Below the pieces are notes generated by a model. It had not been told where the DNA came from, did no database searches, and saw nothing but the letters and a program-made list of their open reading frames with translations. Both the position numbers and the translations under genes were made by a program. Shown piece after piece: positions 31,906 through 41,650 of a stretch of 64,000 nt of DNA; positions within the stretch are counted from its first letter, which is position 1; every line of letters starts with the position of its first letter. The DNA comes from Achatina immaculata (Eukaryota > Mollusca > Gastropoda > Stylommatophora > Achatinidae), in assembly GCA_009760885.1 (NCBI GenBank), contig CM019707.1, positions 31,299,687 to 31,363,686 of the forward strand. The letters run 5' to 3'.

Positions 31906-31984
31906 ACGTGGTACATGCATACATACATACAAATACACACAAATACAAGCATGCACATGCGTACATGTGTGTGTTTGTGTTGCT

Positions 31985-32340
31985 ATGTTGCGTTATCTCC
32001 ACTGGACTGCGAGCTTGGTGTTCTTTGCCGCCCATGCTATGAAGATATTGAGGCTCAACATCGTGACCGAATGGGGGTGTTGAGGGGGAGGGGTTCCCGT
32101 CCTTGGGTAAAGCTAAACAAAGATGGGGTTTGGGAGAGGGGGGCGTGAATTCTATACTTCTTTAACAGACTCTGACCCCCATAGTAACTTTAGCGATCCC
32201 TATCTTGTTAGCCAGGTTGGGCCTATTATAGAAGGGACGAGGATGGGTTAACAATGCAGAGGTTGGGACTGGATCTTGGTCAGATGGGGTTCGCTAACTC
32301 TGAGGCAAAACTGTCAGCTAAGGATCGCTGACCGGTAGAA
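31985..32340 (+). mobile_element. REP-B SINE-like repeat, diverged copy
   Basis: Family landmarks: GTTATCTCCACTGGACTGCG at the start, TTCTTTAACAGACTCTGACC, CTTGTTAGCCAGGTTGGGCC, GGGACTGGATCTTGGTCAG and TCAGCTAAGGATCGCTGACC at the end. More diverged than the 19735 copy. Confidence 0.8.
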
Positions 32341-32394
32341 CTTGTCAGCGGCTTCGGCCTCTTGATCTATCGCTTCTCTGATCCTGTGCCAGGC

Positions 32395-32795
32395 TTTAGA
32401 TGAAACAGACTGTCTCATCAATGTTTAACAGATTGTCTCATCAATGTTTAACAGCTTGTCTCATCAGAGTATAACAGATTGTTAAATCAGAGTTTAACAG
32501 ATCGTCTCATCAGAGTTTAACAGATTGTCTTAGAGTGTAGCAGGTTGTTTAATCAGAGTTTAACAGATTGTCTTAGAGTGTAGCAGGTTGTTTAATCAGA
32601 GTTTAACAGATTGTCTTAGAGTGCAGCAGGTTGTTTAATCAGAGTTTAACAGATTGTCTTAGAGTGTAGCAGGTTGTTTAATCAGAGTTTAACAGATTGT
32701 CTTAGAGTGTAGCAGGTTGTTTAATCAGAGTTTAACAGATTGTCTTAGAGTGTAGCAGGTTGTTTAATCAGAGTTTAACAGACTGTCTCATCAAT
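32395..32795. repeat. 43-bp satellite grown from a ~22-bp unit
   Basis: The right part repeats GTTTAATCAGAGTTTAACAG plus ATTGTCTTAGAGTGTAGCAGGTT every 43 bp. The left part shows the simpler unit TGTTTAACAGATTGTCTCATC of about 22-23 bp. The 43-bp monomer looks like a diverged dimer of the shorter one. Confidence 0.95.
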
Positions 32796-32920
32796 CAATC
32801 ACTCAACTGCCGTGCCATGTGGCGTAGGCGATCATTTCTCTCCACAATTCCCTGTCTTCTGAGCTGATTATGAGATCCGCCGGTGACTTTCTTCCTAGCC
32901 ACACTGACAGCCTATCCAGT

Positions 32921-32967
<47 letters not shown>

Positions 32968-33363
32968 TCCTCTGTCTCTTTTTTCCTCAGTTTTTCCAGT
33001 TGCCATAATGTGTTCCAGTTTTCCTCTTCTCAGAAAATGTCCTACAAATCTCGCTTGTCTGCCTCTGATCTTTGCTGCAATTTGCCTTTTAACCCCAACC
33101 TCTCTTAAGACATCTTCATTGGTTTTCTTAGCTGCCCATGGTACCTTCAACATCCTTCTTATGAACCACATTTCCATGGCCTCCATTTCCCGCTGTACTC
33201 TCTTATTCATGGACCATGCTTCACATCCATAAAACAAAATTGGCTCGATGTAACATTTAAGTACTCGGAATCTTGTTTCCATTGATATGGATCTGTTGCA
33301 CAAGATGTTTCTCATTGTCTGGAATGTTGACTTGGCCTGAGCACATCTCCTCAAGGCTTTCAA
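32796..33363 (-). pseudogene. LINE-gamma-like RT C-terminal fragment with TGAT tail
   Basis: A 186-codon open frame on the minus strand: AQAKSTFQTMRNILCNRS, RVLKCYIEPILFYGCEAWSM, MWFIRRMLKVPWAAKKTNED, VKRQIAAKIRGRQARFVGHF, LIISSEDRELWREMIAYATW. This is the thumb and C-terminal tail of a CR1/RTE-type RT. The gamma copy at 15931/16620 has the same RVLKCYIE and FIRRML motifs. After HGS the stop falls in TGAGTGATTGATTGATGAG, a TGAT tail that abuts the 43-bp satellite. An (AG)n run encodes an in-frame Glu-Arg insertion of about 16 residues. No frameshift, but it is only a 3' fragment. Confidence 0.92.
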
Positions 33364-33419
33364 TAAATATCTACTTTTTAAATGTCAAAATTTTCTTGAA
33401 CACTCTATGAAAATAAAAC

Positions 33420-33845
33420 TGCCCATCAAAGATTTCCATCTATAAATTATAATAGGAAATTTGGCCATCAAAGATTTCCATCTATAAATTATAATAGAAA
33501 ATTGACCATCACAGATTTCCATCTATAAATTATAATAGAAAATTGACCATCACAGATTTCCATCTATAAATTATAATAGAAAATTGGCCATCAAAAATTT
33601 CCATCCATAAATTATAACAAGAAACTTGCCCATCAAAGATTTCCATCTATAAATTATAATAGAAAATTGACCATCACAGATTTCCATCTATAAATTATAA
33701 TAGAAAATTGGCCATCAAAGATTTCCATCCATAAATTATAATAAGAAACTTGCCCATCAAAGATTTCCATCTATAAATTTTAATAGAAAATTGCCCATCA
33801 AAGATTTCCATCTATAAATTATAATAAGAAACTTGGCCATCACCG
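33420..33845. repeat. 41-bp satellite, about 10 copies
   Basis: The unit is ATCAAAGATTTCCATCTATA plus AATTATAATAGAAAATTGGCC with 41-bp spacing. Two variant classes (CATCAAAG and CATCACAG) alternate. Confidence 0.97.
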
Positions 33846-34238
33846 ATTTATCTCCTAGCTGTCAAAAAATGTGAAGGATACGGCCATGTCATCTCACTGA
33901 GTTATTTAGAAGATAGTATCTTGAAAGTCGTTAAAATCCTGTTTACCGGACCTTGTTTTCACAAGTCTACCTGTTCATATTAGGAATTTATGCGCGTGTT
34001 TTGACAGTTACTTTTCTCAGGTGTAACGTGAAATCTCACCAAAAATGGCCACTTGTAAACTTAAACAATTATATTTTGGGTGACAGGGTCTTGATCACAT
34101 TCTTAGGAGCCCACAGAAAGTTGAAGTTCTCTTGTTGATTAAAAAAAATTGATCATTCTCTTCGCCTACAAGTGGAACTTTAACGTTATTTTTGTCGACG
34201 GTTGTGTCTGCTGGCATGAACAATTTTACAATAGGCAC
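33846..34238. other. Unannotated sequence
   Basis: No gene or repeat recognised. Confidence 0.5.
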
Positions 34239-34248
34239 CCTCCAATTA

Positions 34249-34545
34249 TGGTCTGGTTAACCGAGTGGTTAGGCGCTCGATTTGCTAATATGATAGTACC
34301 GGGTTCAAGTCCCAGCAGTTTTTTTTTTTTTTTTTTACTGGTACACACCAGAAAGGCCCCAGGGTCTATCCAGCCTCTTTTAAAAAAAAATAGGTACCAG
34401 AGAAATCTGGGACGGTAAATACGGTCACGTGTGATACTGACCATATCGCACTTTCATGTCATGGAAAATATGGACCTAACACTGTATCCCCAATATGCCT
34501 TATTGCCATGGAAACTGGAATCCCCCCCCCCCCTCTTTTTTTAAA
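34249..34545 (+). mobile_element. tRNA-derived SINE, full length with perfect 10-bp TSD
   Basis: The head has GGTTAACCGAGTGGTTAGGC (A box, Leu/Ser-tRNA-like) and ACCGGGTTCAAGTCCC (B box). A long T run follows, then the SINE body with GGTACCAGAGAAATCTGGGA, GTGTGATACTGACCATATC and AAATATGGACCTAACACTGT, ending in a C/T/A-rich tail. CCTCCAATTA flanks it at 34239-34248 and 34546-34555. Confidence 0.9.
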
Positions 34546-34589
34546 CCTCCAATTACATTAGACGCTTTTATGTATGTTCCAGCTCCCGA

Positions 34590-34805
34590 AAATTGGGCAT
34601 TTGAGTGGTTTAGTGCTTTAAGTCCGGCTAGAGACGCTTCCATTATGCAGCCATGTAGAAGTGAGCTTCCAGTTCCTACTGGAGCTGGGGATAAACTATG
34701 GAAATAGCTGTTCGTGACGCTGACCGCAACATCCTGTCATGCGCGGACGGGGTGATGAAGGAACAAAATATGGACACAAACACTATCTCTCTAAGTGGCT
34801 TACGT
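34590..34805 (+). mobile_element. Diverged SINE body
   Basis: A stretch around GGGCATTTGAGTGGTTTAGT and then TGTAGAAGTGAGCTTCC, CGTGACGCTGACCGCAACAT and AAAATATGGACACAAACACT follows the order of the SINE at 15177, with much divergence. The duplication at 42916 begins inside it (at 34703). Confidence 0.7.
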
Positions 34806-34851
34806 TTTTCTCTCCGAAAACAGAAATGAAATAAGTTCTTAAACTCAGGGG

Positions 34852-34932
34852 CTCAACAACAGCAGCAACAACAACAACAACGACAACAGCAACAACAACA
34901 ACGACAACGACGACGACAACAACGATAACGAC
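34852..34932. repeat. (CAA/CGA)n microsatellite
   Basis: Runs of CAACAACAA and CGACGACGA. Confidence 0.92.
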
Positions 34933-35025
34933 AGTTAGTGCCTTCACACTTCAAGGCTACCATAGCATTTGAAGTAAAGATGCTAGAACCTGTCCTTGCA
35001 GTCTTTGTTCTTGCCAGGGATACCC

Positions 35026-35400
35026 CAGGTAGCAATTATCTGAGGCTGGGCTGATCCCAGCGTCGGTCGGTGTAACAAAAATTCTACCCGAATGCGGAAT
35101 CGAACCAGGAACATTCTGATTGGTAGGCGAGTGAACCATAGCCGACCAACACCCACATTTCATTGGTACCTCCAATAGCAGCCTCAGTCTGGCTAGACGG
35201 GACAGAGATCGCTGTTCTCCCTTTCGCCAGCAGAGCCTGCCAAAAGAAGGATTGCACCTTGCCCTGCCTTTTCTGGCCTTACTCCGGGGCTGCGGAAAAA
35301 AAAGCCGCATGATGACCCACTCCACCTCCGACACGATGCTTATGTTTCAACATCTTCACCGCATCGGTTGCCAAGAACGTGAAACTACGCAGTTCCAGTG
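35026..35400 (-). mobile_element. REP-B-related SINE-like repeat, minus strand
   Basis: Reverse complement shows the REP-B order: GTCGGAGGTGGAGTGGGTC, TTCCGCAGCCCCGGAGTAA, TTCTTTTGGCAGGCTCTGCT, TGTTGGTCGGCTATGGTTCA. Here it runs on into CCTGGTTCGATTCCGCATTC, a clear tRNA B box. This suggests that REP-B's right part derives from a tRNA-like sequence. Confidence 0.7.
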
Positions 35401-35557
35401 AGACAGAACAACAGCGACAACAAGTCATGCACGGGCGTGGCCTCGAGAGAGAATTACGAAGGTGGGGTTCCTACGAAGACCTCCTGCTGACAGCAAGATT
35501 CATGAATGCAACCCGGCTGCGTGTTTAGAAAGCTGAGCATACGAAACTGAACGCAGA

Positions 35558-36036
35558 AGAAAAAGAAGAACAAGAACAAGAAGAACAAGAAGGAGAAGAA
35601 TAAGGAAACGAAAAAAACAACAACAACAACAACAAGAAATAGAATACTAAGAAGAACAAAAACAACAAGACGAATAATAAGAATAAGAACGCCAACAACA
35701 AAAACGAGAAGAAGAATAACGTCAACAATAAGAATAGCAACAACAACAACAATACCAACAACGAGAGCAACAAAAACAACAACAACAACAACAAGACGAA
35801 TAATAAGAATAAGAACACCAACAACAAAAACAAAAAGAAGAATAACATCAACAACAAGAATAGCAACAACAACAACAATAATACCAACAACGAGAGCAAC
35901 AAAAACAACAACAAGAACAGCAGCAACAACAACAAGACGAAGAATAAGAACAGCAACAACAACAAGACCAACAGCGACAACAACAACAACAACAACAATA
36001 AGAAGAACAACAACAACAGCACCAACAACAACAAGT
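35558..36036. repeat. (AAC)n/(AAG)n compound microsatellite
   Basis: About 480 bp of AACAACAAC with AAGAAGAAC interruptions. An AATAAGAATAAGAAC segment recurs three times, so a ~150-bp compound unit was itself repeated. Long hydrophobic frames on the minus strand are artefacts. Confidence 0.96.
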
Positions 36037-36841
36037 CCTCTATTCCAGTATTCTCTACAGCGTCTGTTAACAAACTGAAACGATGCGGCTTCCTCCCTAC
36101 TTCCCTGCTGTTCTTCCAACGTTTTCCTCACGTTTAAACAATAAAGAAAAATAAAATATTATGAAAGCGGTTAACGCACACGGAATGAAAGGAAGAATCG
36201 GTGCGTCACATATTAAATGGCCCGGAAAACTTCATATGTACACATATAGACAAGACGCCTTACCCCTTCACAGAAGAAAAAAAATTCATTTCATAGAACA
36301 CATGAAAGCTAATGTGTTGAACGTTTCCGCTTTGAGATTTCCAATCACTTTTTTTTCCCCTTGTGTACTGCACTTTCCACATGCCCATTGCACTCAATCC
36401 TATTGAAACAAAAATACAGTCTAATGAATGAAAGGCTTTTATCTTTGGTTCGCTTGCTCTTTATGCGAAAAAACCTTCTAGACTGGTTAAGAATGGTTAT
36501 TGTTCGTAAATACCGAAGTTGAAGATAGAAAGTTTCCAGATTAGAAAATCCCAGTAGAACTTGTAATTTCATCGAACTACGTAGAAATACAGAACTATCT
36601 GTATTGTTAAGGCTAAGATTTGTGTTCAAAGCTTTATGATCAGAGCTTCCGTTCTCAGCTTTTAGACTTTGATTTAAAAAAAAAAAAAAATTACGTCTGC
36701 GAGCTGGAGGAGTGCAAAGACCTTCAGAGCTTCGGACACAAAGCTCATTATATCTTACTTGTAACGTGAGAAAATTATGAGGTCCATATGACCTGCTGGA
36801 AATGTTATTTTCAGAGAAGGATAATATTACGACGTGAGAAA
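36037..36841. other. Unannotated sequence (copy 1)
   Basis: No gene or repeat recognised. Same as 44077-44880. Confidence 0.5.
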
Positions 36842-37005
36842 CAGCTAAAAAAGAAGAAAAAGACGCAGGAAGAAGAAGAAGAAGGAGGAGAGGAAGAACG
36901 AAAAAAAGGAGGAGGAGGATGAGAAGAAGTAGAAGAAGGAGAAAGAGGAAGAACTAATAATAATAATAATAAAAACAATAATAATAATAATTTATTTTCT
37001 GCTGA
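36842..37005. repeat. GAA/GGA/AAT microsatellite
   Basis: AAGAAGAAG, GGAGGAGGA then AATAATAAT blocks. Confidence 0.93.
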
Positions 37006-37242
37006 TGAAGAGAACAACAAGAACAACTTCTAGCTCTCCAACGTTCTGAGCATCATCACTCAATAATTTTCCAGCAATGTATCACCCAGTATTGCTAAAA
37101 AAAATAATATTAATTATTATTAAATATTTCAAAATTAAAACATTATCAATTTAGTTCTAGTATTATCTGAGTGTAGAGAGCGATATTAAGTATAAAATGA
37201 ACGACTAGTATTTGTAGCTTCATTTCCATGCACTCTTCTTCT
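37006..37242. other. Unannotated A/T-rich sequence
   Basis: Nothing recognised; an AATATTAATTATTATT run lies at about 37107-37125. Confidence 0.4.
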
Positions 37243-37600
37243 TCCTTTATCTCCCTGGAATTGTGAGCATGATGATCTTTGCAGCCGATGTAATGAAACT
37301 GTGGAAGCACGGCACAGTTTCGGATTTGGAGTGGGTTACGGCTTTTTTACACTTCCTGAATGGAGCTAGAAGCAGGAATGGTTGGGGGGGGGGGAGAGTG
37401 CCCAGTCTTTTTTAGCAGACCCCACGACCATTGGGGACACGAATATTGTGATCCCTGCCCGGTTAGCCAGGCTGGGCCTATTACTGGGGGTACCAACGGA
37501 GACGTGGGGACAGGGTCTTGGTCACTTATGATTCGTCAACCCTAACGCTAGTATGTCAGCTGTGGGTCGCAGAATGCCAAATCAGAGAGCGTCTGCACTC
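37243..37600 (+). mobile_element. REP-B SINE-like repeat (copy 1)
   Basis: Starts TTTATCTCCCTGGAATTGTG; landmarks GCAGCCGATGTAATGAAACT, TTTTAGCAGACCCCACGACC, CCCGGTTAGCCAGGCTGGGC, GGGACAGGGTCTTGGTCAC and GCTAGTATGTCAGCTGTGGG. Best preserved full-length-looking member apart from 19735. Confidence 0.83.
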
Positions 37601-37618
37601 CCAACCGTGCATTCAACG

Positions 37619-37757
37619 GTACTCATTCATTCATTCATTCATTTGCATGTCTCTTGCGGAACTTTGCCTCCCTAACAGCACTTCTATAGGCCTCTCGGTT
37701 GTGAGCAAAATAGCCTTCTTTTGATGCATCCATTTGCAGATCATCAACGATGATTTT
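37619..37757 (-). mobile_element. LINE-alpha 3' fragment with (AATG)n tail
   Basis: CATTCATTCATTCATTCATT tail, then on the minus strand the last ~40 codons of LINE-alpha (NREAYRSAVREAKFRKRH-like). Present only in copy 1; copy 2 has it deleted with flanks. Confidence 0.85.
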
Positions 37758-37907
37758 TTAACAGAATTTTACTGGCATGACTAGTCAGGGCAACAGTTCT
37801 GTAGTTTGATTCAAAGGTATAACATATAAATAAAACATACAGCGAGCTGTTCCACATTGATACTTAAAAACATACTGATTCATGTAAAAAATAACTATCT
37901 CGTTTCT

Positions 37908-37925
37908 CACTCTCCCTCTCTCTCG

Positions 37926-37971
<46 letters not shown>
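37908..37971. repeat. (CT)n microsatellite
   Basis: TCTCTCTCTC with a few interruptions. Absent from copy 2. Confidence 0.95.
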
Positions 37972-37973
<2 letters not shown>

Positions 37974-37989
37974 GTATGTGTGCGTGTGA

Positions 37990-38345
37990 ACCTTAAGTGC
38001 CCAAGGCACATGAGGCTTCCCCAAGGGTTTTCCACAAATGCCTGTCCTTTGTTTTTTTTCTGCTCTTGTTCAAGTAAGATCTCTATTGCCCAACATCCTT
38101 TCTGTTGTTCTTCTCCATGTCTCTTTTGGTCTACCCTTACTTCTGTTCCCCTGTGGTGTCCATCTTAGTGCTATTTTTTGATAGTGAGTCGTCAGTCATC
38201 CTGAGCACATGTCCCAATCATCGCCAGCGTCTTTCCTCAATAATTGCTGTCAGTGGCTTCATCTGCATTTTTGCCAACAAGATGTTGTTTCTTATGGTGT
38301 TTTGGCCAAAATATTTTTCTAATTCTTCGTAAACATTTAGTCTGG
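37990..38345 (-). pseudogene. LINE-epsilon RT C-terminal fragment (copy 1)
   Basis: The minus strand gives IRNNILLAKMQMKPLTAIIE, ERRWRWLGHVLRM and DRHLWKTLGEASCALGT in shifted frames, the usual WLGHVLRM and terminal W-L motifs of CR1/RTE-type RT tails. Internal stops and frame changes are frequent. It ends near CCTTGGGCACTTAAG on the plus strand. Confidence 0.8.
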
Positions 38346-39020
38346 AAAGAACTGAGCTTGTTATCTATAGTTTTGGTGATTTTTCAGTATTTACTTCCTT
38401 AGACTATCTCGTTTACTCTGCAATAATAATAATAATGATAATAAGACGAAGAGAATAACAAAAAGTAACTAAATTAACGACAAATTTCTGCCCAAATGTG
38501 TGCGGACAATAAGGCTTCTTTGTTTTTCTTGTCTCCTCCTGCCTTTAAACCACAAGCAACACCTTCATGCCCCGACAAAATCGTGAAAACATATCTCTTA
38601 GAATGAGATGAATCACTGAGACCATAACTGCGCACACGAAAGATGAAAGCTCGAGGTTAAAGTGCTCAACATACTTTTGTTGTCGGCCGGAAACGATGAC
38701 GTGGTCCAGTTGTGTAGTTTTACTTAATAGTTGCGTCCCTGCGCTGACGAAGAAGATGAACGCTGTGCAGCGGCCTGGTTGTTATATGCCTCAGTTGATT
38801 GAAAAAAGAAAAAAATAATAAGAAACCTTTGTGACATGCAGGGCCTCGGACAGGAATTCTGTAAGGTGGCCCAAGAATATCATTCCCCCCCCCCAACACC
38901 ACCACCACCACCACCACTGATTTCCATTGCCATCCATTATTTCCTCCCTTCCCCCCCCCCCCCCACTCCTATGAAGCCCTCTTTTAAAACGGAGGAAGTC
39001 TTCAGAGCCTCAGAGCTATG
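38346..39020. other. Unannotated sequence (copy 1)
   Basis: Contains an AATAATAATAAT run (38421-38440), CCACCACCACC (38897-38916) and a poly-C run (38949-38964). No gene recognised. Confidence 0.5.
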
Positions 39021-39212
39021 TGCTCGGCCCCACTCTCACCAGGCTCCCAGAGCGTTGTACCGGCTGGACCCCACTTTCACCAGGCTCCCAGAGCGTTGTA
39101 CCGGCTGGACCCCACTTTCCACCGGGCTCCCAGAGCGATGTACCACCTGAACCCCCACTTTCACTGGGTCCCCAGAACGATGTACTGGGTGGACCCCACT
39201 TCCACTGGGCCC
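39021..39212. repeat. 41-bp GC-rich minisatellite, ~4.5 copies (copy 1)
   Basis: The unit contains GGACCCCACTTTCACCAGGC and TCCCAGAGCGTTGTACCGGCT, spaced 41 bp. Diverged copies lie at the right edge. One base is inserted near 39119 compared with copy 2. Confidence 0.93.
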
Positions 39213-39454
39213 GATTACACTCTGAGGTAATGATGAGTGCCTGATTTTTTTTTTTGTCATCATGCCCGGTGATACACTGGAAAGTCAAGCCGTGACAGGT
39301 CAAGTAGACCCAGTGTCTGGTATCTGAAGAAGCTTCACCATCCGTGGAGAACTTTGTCTTGTTTCCGAGGAAGAAGAAGACGACACCAAGCAACCCAACA
39401 AGCTCTGAATGTTTTCAAAAAATAAAAGGGTTCCATTTCCGCGTAGCCTCTGCA

Positions 39455-39640
39455 TAATCAGTTCAGCGGGAAATGGTTACCTGACTCCTGGAGCTAGGGA
39501 AGGAAAGACAGCCTGACCACATCATCCTGCAGTGTGCCGACAAGTGAAGAAATATAGGAAGGCTAAAATCACGACCTTTATGTCTCAACTGCGCGAAACA
39601 GGTCAATAAAAAATATGGACACTAACAAAATACCCCCCCC
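39455..39640 (+). mobile_element. SINE body fragment (copy 1)
   Basis: GGGAAATGGTTACCTGACTC, GGGAAGGAAAGACAGCCTGA, CATCATCCTGCAGTGTGCCG and AAATATGGACACTAACAAAA follow the order of the SINE at 15177. The tRNA head is missing. Confidence 0.75.
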
Positions 39641-39744
39641 CTTAATGGGGGTAATACAGATGAAGAAATTTAATGGCAGAATAAAGGTAAAACCCCCGTT
39701 TACATTCCATTAAGGCATATTAAGGTATATTAGGCATATCCGGC

Positions 39745-39845
39745 CTGTATTTCTAGGACCTTCTGATTTACTTTCTGCCTGGCCCCATTTACTTTCCCAG
39801 ATTTCTCTGGTACCCATTTTTAGAGACTGGCCAGACCCTGAGCAT
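39745..39845 (-). mobile_element. SINE fragment, minus strand (copy 1)
   Basis: TTTCCCAGATTTCTCTGGTA and CCCATTTTTAGAGACTGG are the reverse complement of the GGTACC body motif at 34249. It faces the plus-strand fragment at 39455. Confidence 0.65.
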
Positions 39846-40008
39846 GTTAAAAGCATTTATGTTTTTTCTCAGCTGTTGTATTATGTATGTCAAATGCCTC
39901 TGAATGTAAATGCTATAGAAGAGTCCTTCAAATATGGACACAATACAAAAAAAAAACAACAAATATACCCATACTACAAGAACTTAATATTGAAGAAGGT
40001 TGGTTAGT
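39846..40008 (+). pseudogene. LINE-alpha RT tail, 5' part (copy 1)
   Basis: The plus strand gives NASECKCYRRVLQI, a Trp/Tyr-rich segment (after one indel relative to copy 2) and IPILQELNIEEGWLV. This is the same protein tail as at 3616. REP-A interrupts it at WLV; the frame resumes at 41251. Confidence 0.85.
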
Positions 40009-41250
40009 CTTCTTCTTCTTCTTCTGTTTCATTCGCTTCTATCACCAAGACCGCCCTGTGATCCTACTGAATTTACTCCTGTGGTCCTCGATAGGTCCCG
40101 TGGTCCCCGAAAGGACCACACGAGATCCACGAGAGGACCACAAGGGTTGAGAGTATCGCAGGGCTTTAGCCTGTATTCTTGGTGGGTCTCAGAAGCGGGA
40201 TTGTGTGACACCGTGGTTTTCGTTGCACCAGTTTAATCTAGAATTGGATTTCTCACCGGAAAACCTCGACTTGTTTTGGGATATCAGTATATCCCCGCTG
40301 GTGAAAGGTGGTTGCCCACCCAGTCCAGCGTTGGACTTTCTCACTGGAAACCTCGACGTAATTAGGATACGCGAACATCCCCGCGGAGTGAGAGGTGGTT
40401 GCCTATCTAGACTGCACTGGTCCAGTATCGGCGACTTCAGCATTTTTGATCGTGGCCGCTACCCTTCCTAGTTGTGACCAGACGGAGCTTTTGTCCAGGA
40501 GGACGAATCCTCGCCATTAGTGACTTCCACCCTGGGTTAAGCCAGTTTGGGCATATTATCCGAGTATGGGCGTGTTTGGACGTGGCCGACCTCTAGAGCA
40601 GAAGCGTCGTGATATGCGTAGCTCTTGCCGCGAGGTTATGACATACTGATTATGTATCCTTTCCATCACCTTTTCACATCGGCGCCGCACAGCAACCCTA
40701 ATTTCTTTTTCGCATTTTCTTCATTGGCCGGGAGGAGTTTCACTCCGCGCATCCGAAGAAACTCGCCACAGTGTCTTAACCCCTGGGTTAAGCGGTTCAG
40801 GCAGTTTCACCCGGTATGAGTGCACATAGGACGTGGCCGATCTCCAGAGCAGAGGTGCCGTGATTTGAGCAATCCTTACCTCGAGACTACTGATTACTTC
40901 ACTTAATCCTTTCTTTCGCTTTTTCCACAGTGACGCTACGCGGCAACCCCATTTGCACCTTTCTTCACTGGCCGGGAGGAGCCCCACTCCACGCACGCAG
41001 CTGAAGAATCTCGCCAGCACCGGTAGATAAGCTACCAACATGACTCTCATCTACCCGAAAGTCTGGTTTTCAGGCGCTAAGATATTCGCCTTTGCCTTTT
41101 CTCCTGTCAGTTTGAACAGTTCTGCCACGAGAAGGCCAGGAGCTGGACTTGACTGTCAGAGGTTATTGGAGACGCACGCCTTGGAGACATTTCGCTGGAG
41201 TGGAAAGCGTATCCCCCACCCCACCTCCGGCTATATCAACTGGTTGAACC
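40009..41250 (-). mobile_element. REP-A element, 1,242 bp, inserted in LINE-alpha (copy 1)
   Basis: GGTTGGTTAGT (39998-40008) and GGTTGGCTAGT (41251-41261) are an 11-bp TSD with one mismatch. On the minus strand the element ends in AACAGAAGAAGAAGAAGAAG. Internally it has a ~91-bp near-duplication (two blocks around GAGAGGTGGTTGCC) and a ~250-bp near-duplication (two blocks starting CCCTGGGTTAAGC at about 40531 and 40781). No ORF longer than noise is seen on either strand. Other copies: 4108 (151 bp), 47482 (same locus), 60590 (872 bp). It could be a non-autonomous LINE-dependent element or the 3' UTR of an unseen LINE. Confidence 0.88.
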
Positions 41251-41524
41251 GGTTGGCTAGTAAGAAAATTAGACAGAGAAAATTAATATTTTGAACATTA
41301 AACGTCATGATAATTTAGAGAAGACGGTCTTGGGAGGGTCCATAATGGGAAAAAGAAAGAGAGGAAGACCAAGGCGAAGATGGTTACAAGACATCGTTGA
41401 TGATCTGCAGACGGATGCATTGGATGCATCAGCATCAGGACATCTTGCTCACAACCGAGAGGCCTACAGGAGAGCTGTTATGGAGGCAAAGCTCCGCAAG
41501 GGACATAGAAATGACTGAGACCCC
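41251..41524 (+). pseudogene. LINE-alpha RT tail, 3' part (copy 1)
   Basis: The frame resumes with an NIKRHDNLEKTVLGGSIMGK stretch, RKRGRPRRRWLQDIVDDL, an internal TDALDASASGH and NREAYRRAVMEAKLRKG, then a stop in AATGACTGAGACC. It encodes the same C-terminus as 3616. Confidence 0.9.
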
Positions 41525-41650
41525 ATGACCTTTTTGGTCTGATGGTAACAGAAACCGCGCCCCCCCCCCCTTTTTCCCCCCAGTGTTGGAACTTGAACCC
41601 GGTACCACAGGGTTAGTATACCGAGCGCTTAACCACTCGGCCAATCAAGC
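41525..41650 (-). mobile_element. tRNA-headed SINE fragment, minus strand (copy 1)
   Basis: Reverse complement reads GGCTTGATTGGCCGAGTGGT and TAAGCGCTCGGTATAC (A-box region), then GTACCGGGTTCAAGTTCC (B box). The body behind it is replaced by G/A-rich simple sequence. The Leu/Ser-like head resembles 34249. Not a functional tRNA: no consistent acceptor stem. Confidence 0.78.

Noticed and set aside
35454..36131. Long Val/Leu-rich minus-strand ORFs resembling multi-pass membrane proteins
   Set aside because: These are reverse translations of AAC/AAG repeats; the hydrophobicity is a codon artefact. The copy at 43635-44171 is the same.
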